From: an uncultured Coriobacteriaceae bacterium
GTDB taxonomy: Bacteria > Actinomycetota > Coriobacteriia > Coriobacteriales > QAMH01
NCBI GenBank assembly: GCA_902796975.1
Contig: CADBRF010000011.1
Location: 1 to 5,524 of the forward strand
Length of the DNA stretch: 5,524 nt
Direction of reading: 5' to 3'
Shown here: positions 1 to 5,491 of the stretch, in pieces
How positions within the stretch are numbered: the stretch's first letter is position 1
Layout of the letters: each line of letters opens with the position of its first letter
Notes under the pieces: model-generated
Seen by the model: only the letters and a program-made list of their open reading frames with translations
The model's database searches: none
What the model was told of the DNA's origin: nothing
Made by a program: the position numbers and the translations under genes

Positions 1-392
1 ACTTTGTTGATGACCACAATGGGCTTAAGGCCCAGCTCGATGGCTTTTTGCAGCACGAAACGGGTCTGTGGCATGGGGCCTTCGAAGGCGTCGACGAGCA
101 GGAGGGTGCCGTCTGCCATCTTGAGAACGCGCTCTACCTCGCCACCGAAATCCGCGTGGCCAGGAGTGTCGATGACATTAATCTTTACGCCCTTGTAGCG
201 AATGGAGATGTTCTTGGAGAGAATCGTGATGCCTCGCTCGCGCTCCTGGTCGTTGGAATCGAGAACGCGTTCTTCGACTTTCTGATTCTCGCGGAAGACG
301 CCTGCAGTCTGGAGCAGACGATCGACCAGGGTGGTTTTGCCATGGTCGACGTGCGCGATGATGGCAATATTGCGAATGTTCTCTTGAAGCAT
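1..392 (-). CDS. typA: Translational GTPase TypA/BipA, N-terminal part (cut by window edge)
   Basis: This is the first 130 codons of a ribosome-associated GTPase of the TypA/BipA family, which acts in ribosome assembly and in stress or cold adaptation. The gene reads leftwards out of the window. Visible G-domain motifs are G1 AHVDHGKT (residues 13-20), the switch I motif RGIT (53-56), G3 DTPGH (75-79) and the beginning of G4 (NK at 129-130, cut by the edge). The start MLQENIRNIAIIAHVD is typical of TypA rather than of EF-G or LepA, and FRENQ and VEERVLDSNDQERERGIT are TypA-like. I chose the ATG at 392-390 because AGAGGA lies about 10 bases upstream and the family starts just before IRNIAII. 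An in-frame ATG at 443-441 would add 17 unlikely residues. The family name is firm; the rest of the protein is not visible. Confidence 0.95.
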   Translation of the reverse strand, partial: MLQENIRNIAIIAHVDHGKTTLVDRLLQTAGVFRENQKVEERVLDSNDQERERGITILSKNISIRYKGVKINVIDTPGHADFGGEVERVLKMADGTLLLVDAFEGPMPQTRFVLQKAIELGLKPIVVINK

Positions 393-681
393 ACCCGCGG
401 GTCCTCTAACTCTCTGTGAAAGCCCCTGCAACTGCGAACACATTCGGATGGCTCGTCCAATAGGGGCACTGATAAAAGCAACAATTTCTTAGAGTAACAC
501 GCAGAGTCATGCTGAAAAGGGCGAGACCGCGAAACGAGCCGAGCGTTGCCGCGATGGGAAGCTCCTCCAAATGCGAACGCCCCGCGAGCCTTGTAGCCGC
601 AGGACGTTGCAAGCGGTTCACGCGCTTAGGAATGGGCGTGCGCGACGGCTCCGCATCAGCCCAGCCATCTCATACGCAAGG
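393..681. other. Intergenic region upstream of typA
   Basis: About 290 bases separate typA from the next gene, and I see no convincing coding sequence. Short open frames on either strand have no recognisable motif. In the minus-strand leader of typA there is a possible fold: GCCCCT (467-462) can pair with AGGGGC (427-422), enclosing a small hairpin with arms CGAA and TTCG (446-435). No clear promoter hexamers and no intrinsic terminator for the upstream 132-residue gene were found. Confidence 0.4.
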
Positions 682-1080
682 TTAACGAAGCAGGAGTTCC
701 TCTGCACCGGCCGGCTGGGGATCTGTTGTCTCGACATCGCCATTGACGAGACGATAGAGCATATAGCCGCTCCAGGCATGGTCCATTCCGCGCTCGCCGA
801 ACTCGAAAAAGACCGCGGGCTCACCCTTTTTCTTGGGATCCTCCTGGACGATGCCGGTATAGCAGATGACGTAACGCTTGCACTTCTTGCCCAGAGAGCG
901 CACATGGTCTCGGGCGGCACGATAGCAGCCATCGGGGGTATCGTCTTCAAACGACGTGAACTCTTCGTCGTCGTTGACGCCCACGAGCACGGGCATATCC
1001 CCCGTCTCCGCAAGAATATCGAGCGCGGTATCAAGAACGCGCACCGAAAGCGCGTCGAGCTTGGGTGAAATCTGTGACAT
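682..1080 (-). CDS. Conserved-looking hypothetical protein, 132 aa
   Basis: I do not recognise this protein. It is 132 residues, soluble by eye, acidic in its middle, and has no signal peptide or membrane segment. By inspection it runs: an N-terminal helix (about 5-27, SPKLDALSVRVLDTALDILAE), a strand (MPVLVGVND), an acidic turn (DDEEFTSFEDDTPDG), a second helix (CYRAARDHVRSLG), and strands in CKRYVICYTGIVQ, EPAVFFEFGERG and GYMLYRLVNGD. This suggests a small alpha/beta domain. Cysteines are at 52, 67 and 73. The ATG at 1080-1078 is preceded by GAGAGG about 8 bases upstream and the gene ends in TAA. A 152-base gap to the gene before it suggests its own promoter. Coding is supported by the ribosome binding site and by a protein-like sequence; overlapping frames on the plus strand lack both. 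Function is unknown. Confidence 0.8.
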   Translation of the reverse strand: MSQISPKLDALSVRVLDTALDILAETGDMPVLVGVNDDEEFTSFEDDTPDGCYRAARDHVRSLGKKCKRYVICYTGIVQEDPKKKGEPAVFFEFGERGMDHAWSGYMLYRLVNGDVETTDPQPAGAEELLLR

Positions 1081-1115
1081 GGCAATCGCCTCTCAAACTG
1101 GTTCTGACTCCGCTA

Positions 1116-1146
1116 ACTCTACCATGTATTTTCGCTCAAAATGCAA
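1116..1146 (-). promoter_or_regulatory. Possible promoter of the 132-aa gene
   Basis: Reading leftwards, TTGCAT (1146-1141) could be a -35 box and TAGAGT (1121-1116), preceded by TG as in an extended -10, could be the -10 box. The spacing is 19 bases, longer than ideal. It sits about 35 bases upstream of the start codon. This is a by-eye match only. Confidence 0.25.
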
Positions 1147-1175
1147 ACCGGGCATTTCATCAGAAAACCGTAACC

Positions 1176-1220
1176 AAAACGAGCAGGGCACCGGCGCCAA
1201 AGCTGACCCTCGCCGGCCCC
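1176..1220 (-). terminator. Possible terminator of the ecfA1-ecfA2-crcB-crcB operon
   Basis: Downstream of the last fluoride channel gene, in minus-strand RNA sense, GGGGCCGGCG (1220-1211) can pair with CGCCGGTGCCC (1196-1186). This gives a 6 bp GC core plus an outer GGG/CCC after a small mismatch. A TTTT run (1179-1176) follows a few bases later. The loop is long (14 bases) and the T run is short and offset, so this is a weak candidate. Confidence 0.3.
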
Positions 1221-1227
1221 ACAACGT

Positions 1228-1246
1228 GCATGCTACGCGAGCATGC
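1228..1246 (-). repeat. Inverted repeat across the stop codon of the second crcB
   Basis: GCATGCT and AGCATGC are perfect 7-base arms around a 5-base loop. They span the last codons and the TAG stop of the second crcB gene. There is no T run behind it, so it is not an intrinsic terminator by itself. It could stabilise the 3' end of the mRNA, or be a by-product of codon content. Confidence 0.45.
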
Positions 1247-1601
1247 TCATCACCAAAAAGCCCAACGATGCCGAAGCGAAAGCGCAGATATACGTGGTTG
1301 CCATGTTGACAACGCCCTTGACCGTATGGCCATGGAAGGCGAATTCCACGGATTCGAAATTGACCGTCGAGAGCGTTGAGAAGCCCCCAAGAAACCCCAT
1401 GGTCGCCATGAGCCCGAAGAGGTTATCGAGCGAGAGCCACAGAAAACAGCCCGCAAAGAAACAGGAGAGGACGTTAACGATGAGCGTGCCCCATGGAAAC
1501 GAGCTGAGCAGACGGTTCTGGATTGCCGTGCCGAGAATGCACCGAGAAAGCGCCCCGAGCGCTCCCCCACAGCCGACGGCAACGAGCGAGATGAGGCTCA
1601 T
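1233..1601 (-). CDS. crcB: CrcB/FluC fluoride channel subunit B (122 aa)
   Basis: This is a four-helix CrcB/FluC subunit. The family forms antiparallel dimers in the cytoplasmic membrane that let fluoride out of the cell. Hallmarks are GGALGALSR (12-20) in helix 1, FPWGTLIVN (35-43, with the conserved Asn 43) in helix 2, and GFLGGFSTLST (69-79) at the break in helix 3. Helices lie at roughly 1-25, 33-58, 65-86 and 99-120, the usual family length. Positive charges (R20, R30, K95) fall only in loops 1-2 and 3-4, predicting termini outside. Both phenylalanines of the usual TTFSTF pore motif are replaced (STLSTV). The ATG overlaps the stop of the preceding crcB by 4 bases (ATGA) and has AGGTGG upstream. 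It is probably one half of a heterodimer with that subunit. Family assignment is firm; heterodimer formation is inferred. Confidence 0.93.
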   Translation of the reverse strand: MSLISLVAVGCGGALGALSRCILGTAIQNRLLSSFPWGTLIVNVLSCFFAGCFLWLSLDNLFGLMATMGFLGGFSTLSTVNFESVEFAFHGHTVKGVVNMATTYICAFASASLGFLVMSMLA

Positions 1602-2053
1602 TTGCGCATCGCCACCTCATGGCGCTCCCGGATCTCCTCACGCAGGCGCTTGAGTCGGTGGCGGTCGAGCACGACGACGGTGCCACGCCCCGCAAGCGTT
1701 GCGACAACGGTTGCGACAAGCGTAACTAGCACGTAGAAAGCGGCCAGACCGAGCTCGCCTGCCTGGATGAGACTGATGGATTCCGTCGAGAAGGCGGCGA
1801 GGGTGGTGAACGACCCAACGAACCCGATGCCCACTGCCCGGGCGAGCTCCCGTGGAGCATGGGTGCGGCGCACGAGGAAGAGGTTGACGATTTCCATCAC
1901 AAAGCAACCGACGATATTGATACAGAGGGTTGCGACCGGCAATCCGCTGGTGGGAAACACCACTTCAAGCAGGTAGCGACAGCTTGCGCCACAAAAACCC
2001 ATGATGGCAACGAGGATATAGAGTCTGCCTTTGGAATACGTCACAGCGGTCAT
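1598..2053 (-). CDS. crcB: CrcB/FluC fluoride channel subunit A (151 aa)
   Basis: This is the first of two tandem, clearly different CrcB/FluC subunits. Family signatures are GFCGASCRY (19-27) in helix 1, the helix-2 Asn 46 in CINIVGCF, and GFVGSFTTLAAFSTE (77-91) at the helix-3 break. Helix 4 carries a Y107, T111, T115 spacing like the polar track of known channels. Helices lie at about 11-33, 38-60, 74-96 and 101-122. The N-terminus, the 2-3 loop (VRRTHAPRELAR) and a 27-residue C-terminal tail (DRHRLKRLREEIRERHE) are strongly basic, predicting both ends inside the cell, opposite to its partner. The tail makes it longer than usual. The FPWGT motif is degenerate (LPVAT). Its ATG overlaps the stop of ecfA2 (ATGA), and GAGGAG lies 8 bases upstream, so translation is likely coupled. 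The family is firm; heterodimer pairing is inferred. Confidence 0.92.
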   Translation of the reverse strand: MTAVTYSKGRLYILVAIMGFCGASCRYLLEVVFPTSGLPVATLCINIVGCFVMEIVNLFLVRRTHAPRELARAVGIGFVGSFTTLAAFSTESISLIQAGELGLAAFYVLVTLVATVVATLAGRGTVVVLDRHRLKRLREEIRERHEVAMRK

Positions 2054-2925
2054 GCCTGAGGCTCCTCATCTGAAAGGCGAGTGCCGGAAGCAGGCCGGCT
2101 CAACTGCCGAGCAAGCTGATCTGCAAGGTTGTCCATCGTGAGAACAGGCTCTTCGAAGACAAAACCCTTTCCCTGAAGCTTCGCGGCAAATCGGGTTGCC
2201 TGCGGAATATCAACATTCAGTCTCTGCAACACGTCAACATTGTCTGGGGCTAGAACCTTCTCGGGCGTACCGGCAAGCGCGCATCTGCCCTGGTCCAGAA
2301 CGATAGCACGCGAGCAGATATCGGCCACAAGTTCCATGCTGTGGGAAATGATGATGAGAGCAGTGCCACGCGCGAGCAGACGTTTGAACAGCACCTCTAT
2401 GTCTCTCACGCCCGCGGCATCCACTCCAGCCGTCGGCTCGTCAAGCACAAGCACTTCCGGGTGTAGAGCGAGCACCCCAGCAAGGGCTGCCTTGCGTTGC
2501 TCACCACCAGAGAGTTCAAAGGGACTTCTCGAAGCGAATTCATCCGCCCGGAGACCCACCAGATTGAGCGCCTCGGAACAGCGTCCTTCGATTTCGCCTT
2601 GTGCAACTCCCACGTTGTGAAGGCCAAAAGCCACGTCCTCTGTCAGCGTTGCAGCGAAGAGCTGCAGCTCAGGATGCTGAAAGACGAGCCCCACCCGCCT
2701 CTGCATTCCCCCGCGGAGCTCTGCGCTGGTAGCACCATCCAAGCGCACTTCGCCTGAGCTGGGCATGAGGAGACCGTCGGCAAGCTGGGCGAGCGTGGAT
2801 TTGCCCGAACCCGTTTTGCCCACCACACCGAGCGCCTTGCCAGGTTCGAGCGAAAAGCTCACATGTGCGAGAGCATTCGTAGCCCCGTCATAGGTATATG
2901 TCACATCGTGAAATTCGAGGGTCAT
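2050..2925 (-). CDS. ecfA2: Energy-coupling factor transporter ATPase EcfA2
   Basis: This is one of the two ABC ATPases of an ECF importer, which takes up vitamins or metal ions with a membrane coupling protein EcfT and a substrate-binding S component. It is 291 residues, normal for the family. Motifs are Walker A GKTGSGKST (36-44), Q loop FQHPELQLF (82-90, a form characteristic of the EcfA2 partner), signature LSGGE (138-142), Walker B VLVLDEPTAGVD (158-169, catalytic Glu 163) and the switch His 195 in ISHS. The C-terminal 70 residues form the usual ECF extension. Its ATG overlaps the ecfA1 stop by one base (TGATG), with GGGGAG about 12 bases upstream. No ecfT follows; two fluoride channel genes do instead. 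The substrate cannot be told from the ATPases. The signature has Glu in place of the usual Gln, a common variant. Confidence 0.93.
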   Translation of the reverse strand: MTLEFHDVTYTYDGATNALAHVSFSLEPGKALGVVGKTGSGKSTLAQLADGLLMPSSGEVRLDGATSAELRGGMQRRVGLVFQHPELQLFAATLTEDVAFGLHNVGVAQGEIEGRCSEALNLVGLRADEFASRSPFELSGGEQRKAALAGVLALHPEVLVLDEPTAGVDAAGVRDIEVLFKRLLARGTALIIISHSMELVADICSRAIVLDQGRCALAGTPEKVLAPDNVDVLQRLNVDIPQATRFAAKLQGKGFVFEEPVLTMDNLADQLARQLSRPASGTRLSDEEPQA

Positions 2926-3806
2926 CAGCGGTCGACACTCCCCGTCGCAGCGTCGGAGAGCAGGTTCAAGAGATCTGCCTCGAGCGTCCCTTCTTCTGCC
3001 GTTAAACCCACCTGCAGGCCCCGCTGCCTGAGGCGACCTGCCAAATCCGCTGCAAACGAGGGTTCAATTCCCCATGCACGAACCATCGCCGGGTCAGAGA
3101 GCACTTCGGCAGGAGTCCCCTCGCACACGAGCTCGCCATGAGAAAGAACGATGAGACGGTCCGCCTGCAGTGCTTCATCGGCGCTGTGCGTGGCGTTCAC
3201 AATGGTCATACCTCGCTCATGACAGCTCGAAATCAGGCGATTGACCTGCGCCCTTCCCTGCGGATCAAGCATGGAAGTCGCCTCATCGAGCACGAGCACC
3301 CTCGGTTCCATCGCGAGCGCCCCGGCAATCGCGACAAGCTGCTGCTGGCCTCCGGAGAGCATGGCAACTTCATCGTTTTCCCGGGAAATCATGCCAACTT
3401 GACTGAGCGCTTTTTCGGCTCGCGAACGAATTTCAGCCGGTTCCAGCCCCAGGTTCTCCGGGCCAAAGGCGATGTCGTCAATGACCACGGATGCAACCGA
3501 CTGGTCTTCGGGATTTTGGAACACCATGCCAATGACAGAACGGATTGCGAACCGGTTTTTCTCCTCGCGCGTGTTCAACCCCCGCACGAAGACATCGCCC
3601 TCGTCCGGAGAAATCAGCGCGTCGATCAGCCGGACCAGCGTAGATTTACCCGAACCGTTGGCACCGAGCACGGCCAGAGACTCGCCTTCCTTCACCGTAA
3701 AGGAGAGGTCATGCAGCGCTTTGATGCCGTTGGAATATGAAAACCCAACATGTTGAAACTCTATGTATGGTGCCTCTGCGCTTGCCGCAGCAGTTTCCAG
3801 CTCCAA
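2925..3806 (-). CDS. ecfA1: Energy-coupling factor transporter ATPase EcfA1
   Basis: This is the first ATPase of the ECF module and forms a heterodimer with EcfA2 on the cytoplasmic face. It is 293 residues long. Motifs are Walker A GANGSGKST (48-56), Q loop FQNPEDQ (96-102, the FQNP..Q form of EcfA1), signature LSGGQ (150-154), Walker B VLVLDEATSMLD (170-181, catalytic Glu 175) and His 207. The arginine usually found three residues after LSGGQ is Leu 157 (codon CTT). The start is a TTG at 3806-3804: an in-frame TGA lies 24 bases upstream, no ATG precedes the conserved domain, and a strong GGGAGGGG (3818-3811) sits just before it. It heads the minus-strand operon ecfA1-ecfA2-crcB-crcB and diverges from the aminotransferase gene. 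The substrate is unknown. Confidence 0.93.
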   Translation of the reverse strand: MELETAAASAEAPYIEFQHVGFSYSNGIKALHDLSFTVKEGESLAVLGANGSGKSTLVRLIDALISPDEGDVFVRGLNTREEKNRFAIRSVIGMVFQNPEDQSVASVVIDDIAFGPENLGLEPAEIRSRAEKALSQVGMISRENDEVAMLSGGQQQLVAIAGALAMEPRVLVLDEATSMLDPQGRAQVNRLISSCHERGMTIVNATHSADEALQADRLIVLSHGELVCEGTPAEVLSDPAMVRAWGIEPSFAADLAGRLRQRGLQVGLTAEEGTLEADLLNLLSDAATGSVDR

Positions 3807-3810
3807 ACTG

Positions 3811-3818
3811 CCCCTCCC
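3811..3818 (-). promoter_or_regulatory. Ribosome binding site fixing the TTG start of ecfA1
   Basis: In minus-strand sense the sequence is GGGAGGGG, ending 4 bases before the TTG. It is the only good Shine-Dalgarno-like site between the upstream in-frame stop and the conserved ATPase domain, so it supports the rare TTG start. Confidence 0.65.
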
Positions 3819-3854
3819 TTCAGTTGCTCAACTTTCGCCGTAATGCCGCCTCGC

Positions 3855-3860
3855 ATTATA
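3855..3860 (-). promoter_or_regulatory. Probable -10 box of the ecfA1 operon promoter
   Basis: A perfect TATAAT lies on the minus strand about 50 bases upstream of the ecfA1 start, which would give a leader of about 40 bases. No good -35 hexamer lies 16-18 bases before it. At that place is GGAGGG, overlapping the 8-base palindrome CTCCGGAG (3879-3886). An activator-dependent promoter is possible. The box is seen; the regulation is inferred. Confidence 0.5.
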
Positions 3861-3942
3861 CGCACGCAAACAATAGCCCTCCGGAGCCGCTCTTTCGTCA
3901 AATCGCAGACAGCATCTTTAGAAGCAAATATGGCTGCACGCT

Positions 3943-3948
3943 TATACT
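3943..3948 (+). promoter_or_regulatory. Possible -10 box of the aminotransferase promoter
   Basis: TATACT (5 of 6 consensus bases) lies about 70 bases before the aminotransferase start. The -35 region is weak, the nearest being TTTAGA about 20 bases upstream. The box overlaps the left arm of the palindrome at 3944-3958, so a regulator bound there could block it. Confidence 0.35.
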
Positions 3949-3958
3949 GAAAGAGTAT
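3944..3958. promoter_or_regulatory. Operator-like palindrome in the divergent promoter region
   Basis: ATACT-gaaag-AGTAT is a perfect inverted repeat with 5-base arms and a 5-base centre. It lies in the divergent region and overlaps a plus-strand -10-like box. It could bind a dimeric repressor. The arms are short, so chance is a real alternative. Confidence 0.3.
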
Positions 3959-4020
3959 CCACACAGACGCGCACGCAGGGTGCTCGCCCGTGTCACCAGA
4001 CGAGAGGGGAGCAACACGTG

Positions 4021-5310
4021 ATGAAGCGTTATGCAGATATGGCGTCCGCCGAGCTCAAGGAGCTCCACGACAAACTCCAGCAGGAATATGACCAGTTCGC
4101 CGCCAAGGGTCTAGACCTAAATATGGCCCGAGGCAAACCCGGTTCCGAGCAGCTCGCGCTCTCCATGCCCATGCTCGATATCCTCACCTCTTCCAGCGAT
4201 TGCACAGCAGAAGACGGAACCGACTGCCGCAACTATGGCGTGCTTGCCGGCTTGCCCGAAGCCCGTCGTCTCATGGCAGAGATGCTCGGCTGCAAACCAA
4301 ACCAAGTCATCGTCTGCGGCAACGCAAGCCTCAATATCGAGTACGATCTCGTCGCCCGCTTCGAGCTCGAAGGCGCAGCAGGACAGACCCCCTGGTGCAA
4401 GCTCGATACGGTCAAGTTTCTCTGCCCCGCCCCCGGCTACGACCGCCACTTCCGCATCTGCGAGCATTTTGGCATCGAGATGATTCCTGTTCAGATGGGC
4501 GAAGATGGCCCCGACATGGATGCCATCGAAAAGCTTGTGGCGGATGACCCGGCCATCAAGGGCATCTGGTGCGTGCCCCAGTACTCCAACCCCACGGGTG
4601 CCACGTATTCCCGCGAGACCGTGCAGCGTCTCGCAGCGCTCAAGACGGCTGCTCCTGATTTCCGCATTTTCTGGGACAACGCCTACTGCGTCCACGACAT
4701 CTACCCAGATGACGAAGCCCGACGCGACCGCGTTGACAACATCATCGACGCGTGTGAACAGGCAGGCAACCCCGACCGCGTCTTCGAGTTCTGCTCCACT
4801 TCCAAGATCACCTTCCCGGGCGCGGGCATCTCGGCAGTTGCAGCAAGCGAAAGCAATATTTCCTGGCTGCTCGAATCCATGGGCCCGCAGACCATCGGCT
4901 ATGACAAGCTCAACCAGCTTCGCCACGTGGAGTTCCTCCGCGATGCCGCCGGCATCCAGGAGCATATGGCAAAACATGCCCAGTTCCTCCGCCCCCGGTT
5001 CGAGGCCGTGCTCACGAGGCTTGAGAACGATCTGGGTGACACGGGCATTGCAACCTGGACACGCCCCCATGGTGGCTACTTCATCAGCTTCGAAGGGCCG
5101 GAGGGAACGGCAAAAGAGATTGTTGCCCGCGCGGCTCAGGCTGGTGTCAAGCTGACGGGCGCCGGCGCGACCTGGCCCTATGGCAAGGACCCGCATGATT
5201 CGAATATCCGCATCGCCCCCAGCTATCCCTCGCTCGAAGATCTCGAGCTTGCAGCCCAGCTCTTCACGATTTGCGTGCGCCTCGTGGCTATTGAAAAGCT
5301 TCTGGCGTAA
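4021..5310 (+). CDS. PLP-dependent class I aspartate aminotransferase (AspT/type Ic)
   Basis: This fold-type I aminotransferase most resembles the actinobacterial AspT-type aspartate aminotransferases (Pfam Asp_aminotransf). These move the amino group between aspartate and 2-oxoglutarate in the cytoplasm, linking oxaloacetate and glutamate metabolism. It is 429 residues from the ATG, the usual length for this group. Residues to note, by motif: GNAS (100-103, phosphate-binding loop region), NPTG (190-193), WDNAYCVHD (218-226, with the PLP-pairing Asp 219 and Tyr 222), STSKITFPGAG (the SK gives the Schiff-base Lys 262) and NIRIAPSYP (substrate carboxylate Arg 397). AGGGGAG (4005-4011) precedes both a GTG at 4018 (6-base gap) and the ATG at 4021 (9-base gap). 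I chose ATG, but GTG would add only one residue. It is transcribed away from the ecfA1 operon. Exact substrate is inferred; other amino donors are possible. Confidence 0.93.
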   Translation: MKRYADMASAELKELHDKLQQEYDQFAAKGLDLNMARGKPGSEQLALSMPMLDILTSSSDCTAEDGTDCRNYGVLAGLPEARRLMAEMLGCKPNQVIVCGNASLNIEYDLVARFELEGAAGQTPWCKLDTVKFLCPAPGYDRHFRICEHFGIEMIPVQMGEDGPDMDAIEKLVADDPAIKGIWCVPQYSNPTGATYSRETVQRLAALKTAAPDFRIFWDNAYCVHDIYPDDEARRDRVDNIIDACEQAGNPDRVFEFCSTSKITFPGAGISAVAASESNISWLLESMGPQTIGYDKLNQLRHVEFLRDAAGIQEHMAKHAQFLRPRFEAVLTRLENDLGDTGIATWTRPHGGYFISFEGPEGTAKEIVARAAQAGVKLTGAGATWPYGKDPHDSNIRIAPSYPSLEDLELAAQLFTICVRLVAIEKLLA

Positions 5311-5331
5311 GGTCACTCGGAGAAAGCGCAT

Positions 5332-5358
5332 TCGACACGGCGTTTCTTATGCTAAAAT
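5332..5358 (+). promoter_or_regulatory. Probable tRNA-Gly promoter
   Basis: TCGACA (5332-5337, 5 of 6 to TTGACA) and TAAAAT (5353-5358, 5 of 6 to TATAAT) are separated by 15 bases, slightly short. They would start transcription a few bases before the tRNA, as is usual for single tRNA genes. They also lie directly behind the aminotransferase stop codon, with no terminator between. Confidence 0.5.
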
Positions 5359-5372
5359 GCCGTCACACATGC

Positions 5373-5447
5373 GCGGGTGTCGCCAAGTGGTAAGGCCCTA
5401 GCTTCCCAAGCTAGTATCCGCGGGTTCGAATCCCGTCACCCGCTCCA
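5373..5447 (+). tRNA. tRNA-Gly(CCC)
   Basis: A full cloverleaf can be drawn. The acceptor GCGGGTG (5373-5379) pairs with CACCCGC (5437-5443). The D stem is GCC/GGC, and the anticodon stem is CTAGC/GCTAG with loop TTCCCAA, giving anticodon CCC at 5405-5407, which reads GGG. The T arm is GCGGG/CCCGT with loop TTCGAAT. The discriminator base is T, as expected for bacterial glycine tRNAs, and CCA is encoded. No part is missing, and nothing suggests an inserted element behind it within the window. Confidence 0.97.
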
Positions 5448-5458
5448 AGAAATGCAGA

Positions 5459-5491
5459 GGCCAGGCAGCGTGTATGCTGCCTGGCCTTTTT
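5459..5491 (+). terminator. Intrinsic terminator of tRNA-Gly
   Basis: A perfect 11 bp stem, GGCCAGGCAGC (5459-5469) with GCTGCCTGGCC (5476-5486), has a 6-base loop and is followed at once by TTTTT. It lies 12 bases after the tRNA and is a textbook Rho-independent terminator. The remaining 33 bases of the window show nothing recognisable. Confidence 0.93.

Noticed and set aside
571..1068. A 165-codon plus-strand open frame across the 132-aa gene
   Set aside because: The minus-strand frame has a good ribosome binding site and a more protein-like sequence. The plus-strand frame has neither a clear start signal nor a known motif.
1233..2053. The two small genes after ecfA2 as a split or frameshifted ecfT
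   Set aside because: Their summed length is close to EcfT, but each has its own start, ribosome binding site and complete FluC hallmarks (GGALGALSR, GFVGSFTT, GFLGGFST).
3138..3740. A 200-codon plus-strand open frame inside ecfA1
   Set aside because: It lies wholly antisense to a gene with intact ABC ATPase motifs. Its product is low-complexity in character, with no ribosome binding site seen.
4117..5331. A 404-codon open frame on the minus strand opposite the aminotransferase gene
   Set aside because: The plus-strand protein has all the catalytic motifs of its family. The antisense frame shows no motif and has the composition expected from GC-rich codons read backwards.
5337..5363. Inverted repeat ACGGC/GCCGT around the tRNA promoter -10 box
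   Set aside because: The arms are only 5 bases with a 17-base AT-rich interior and no T run. It is neither a convincing terminator for the aminotransferase nor a convincing operator.
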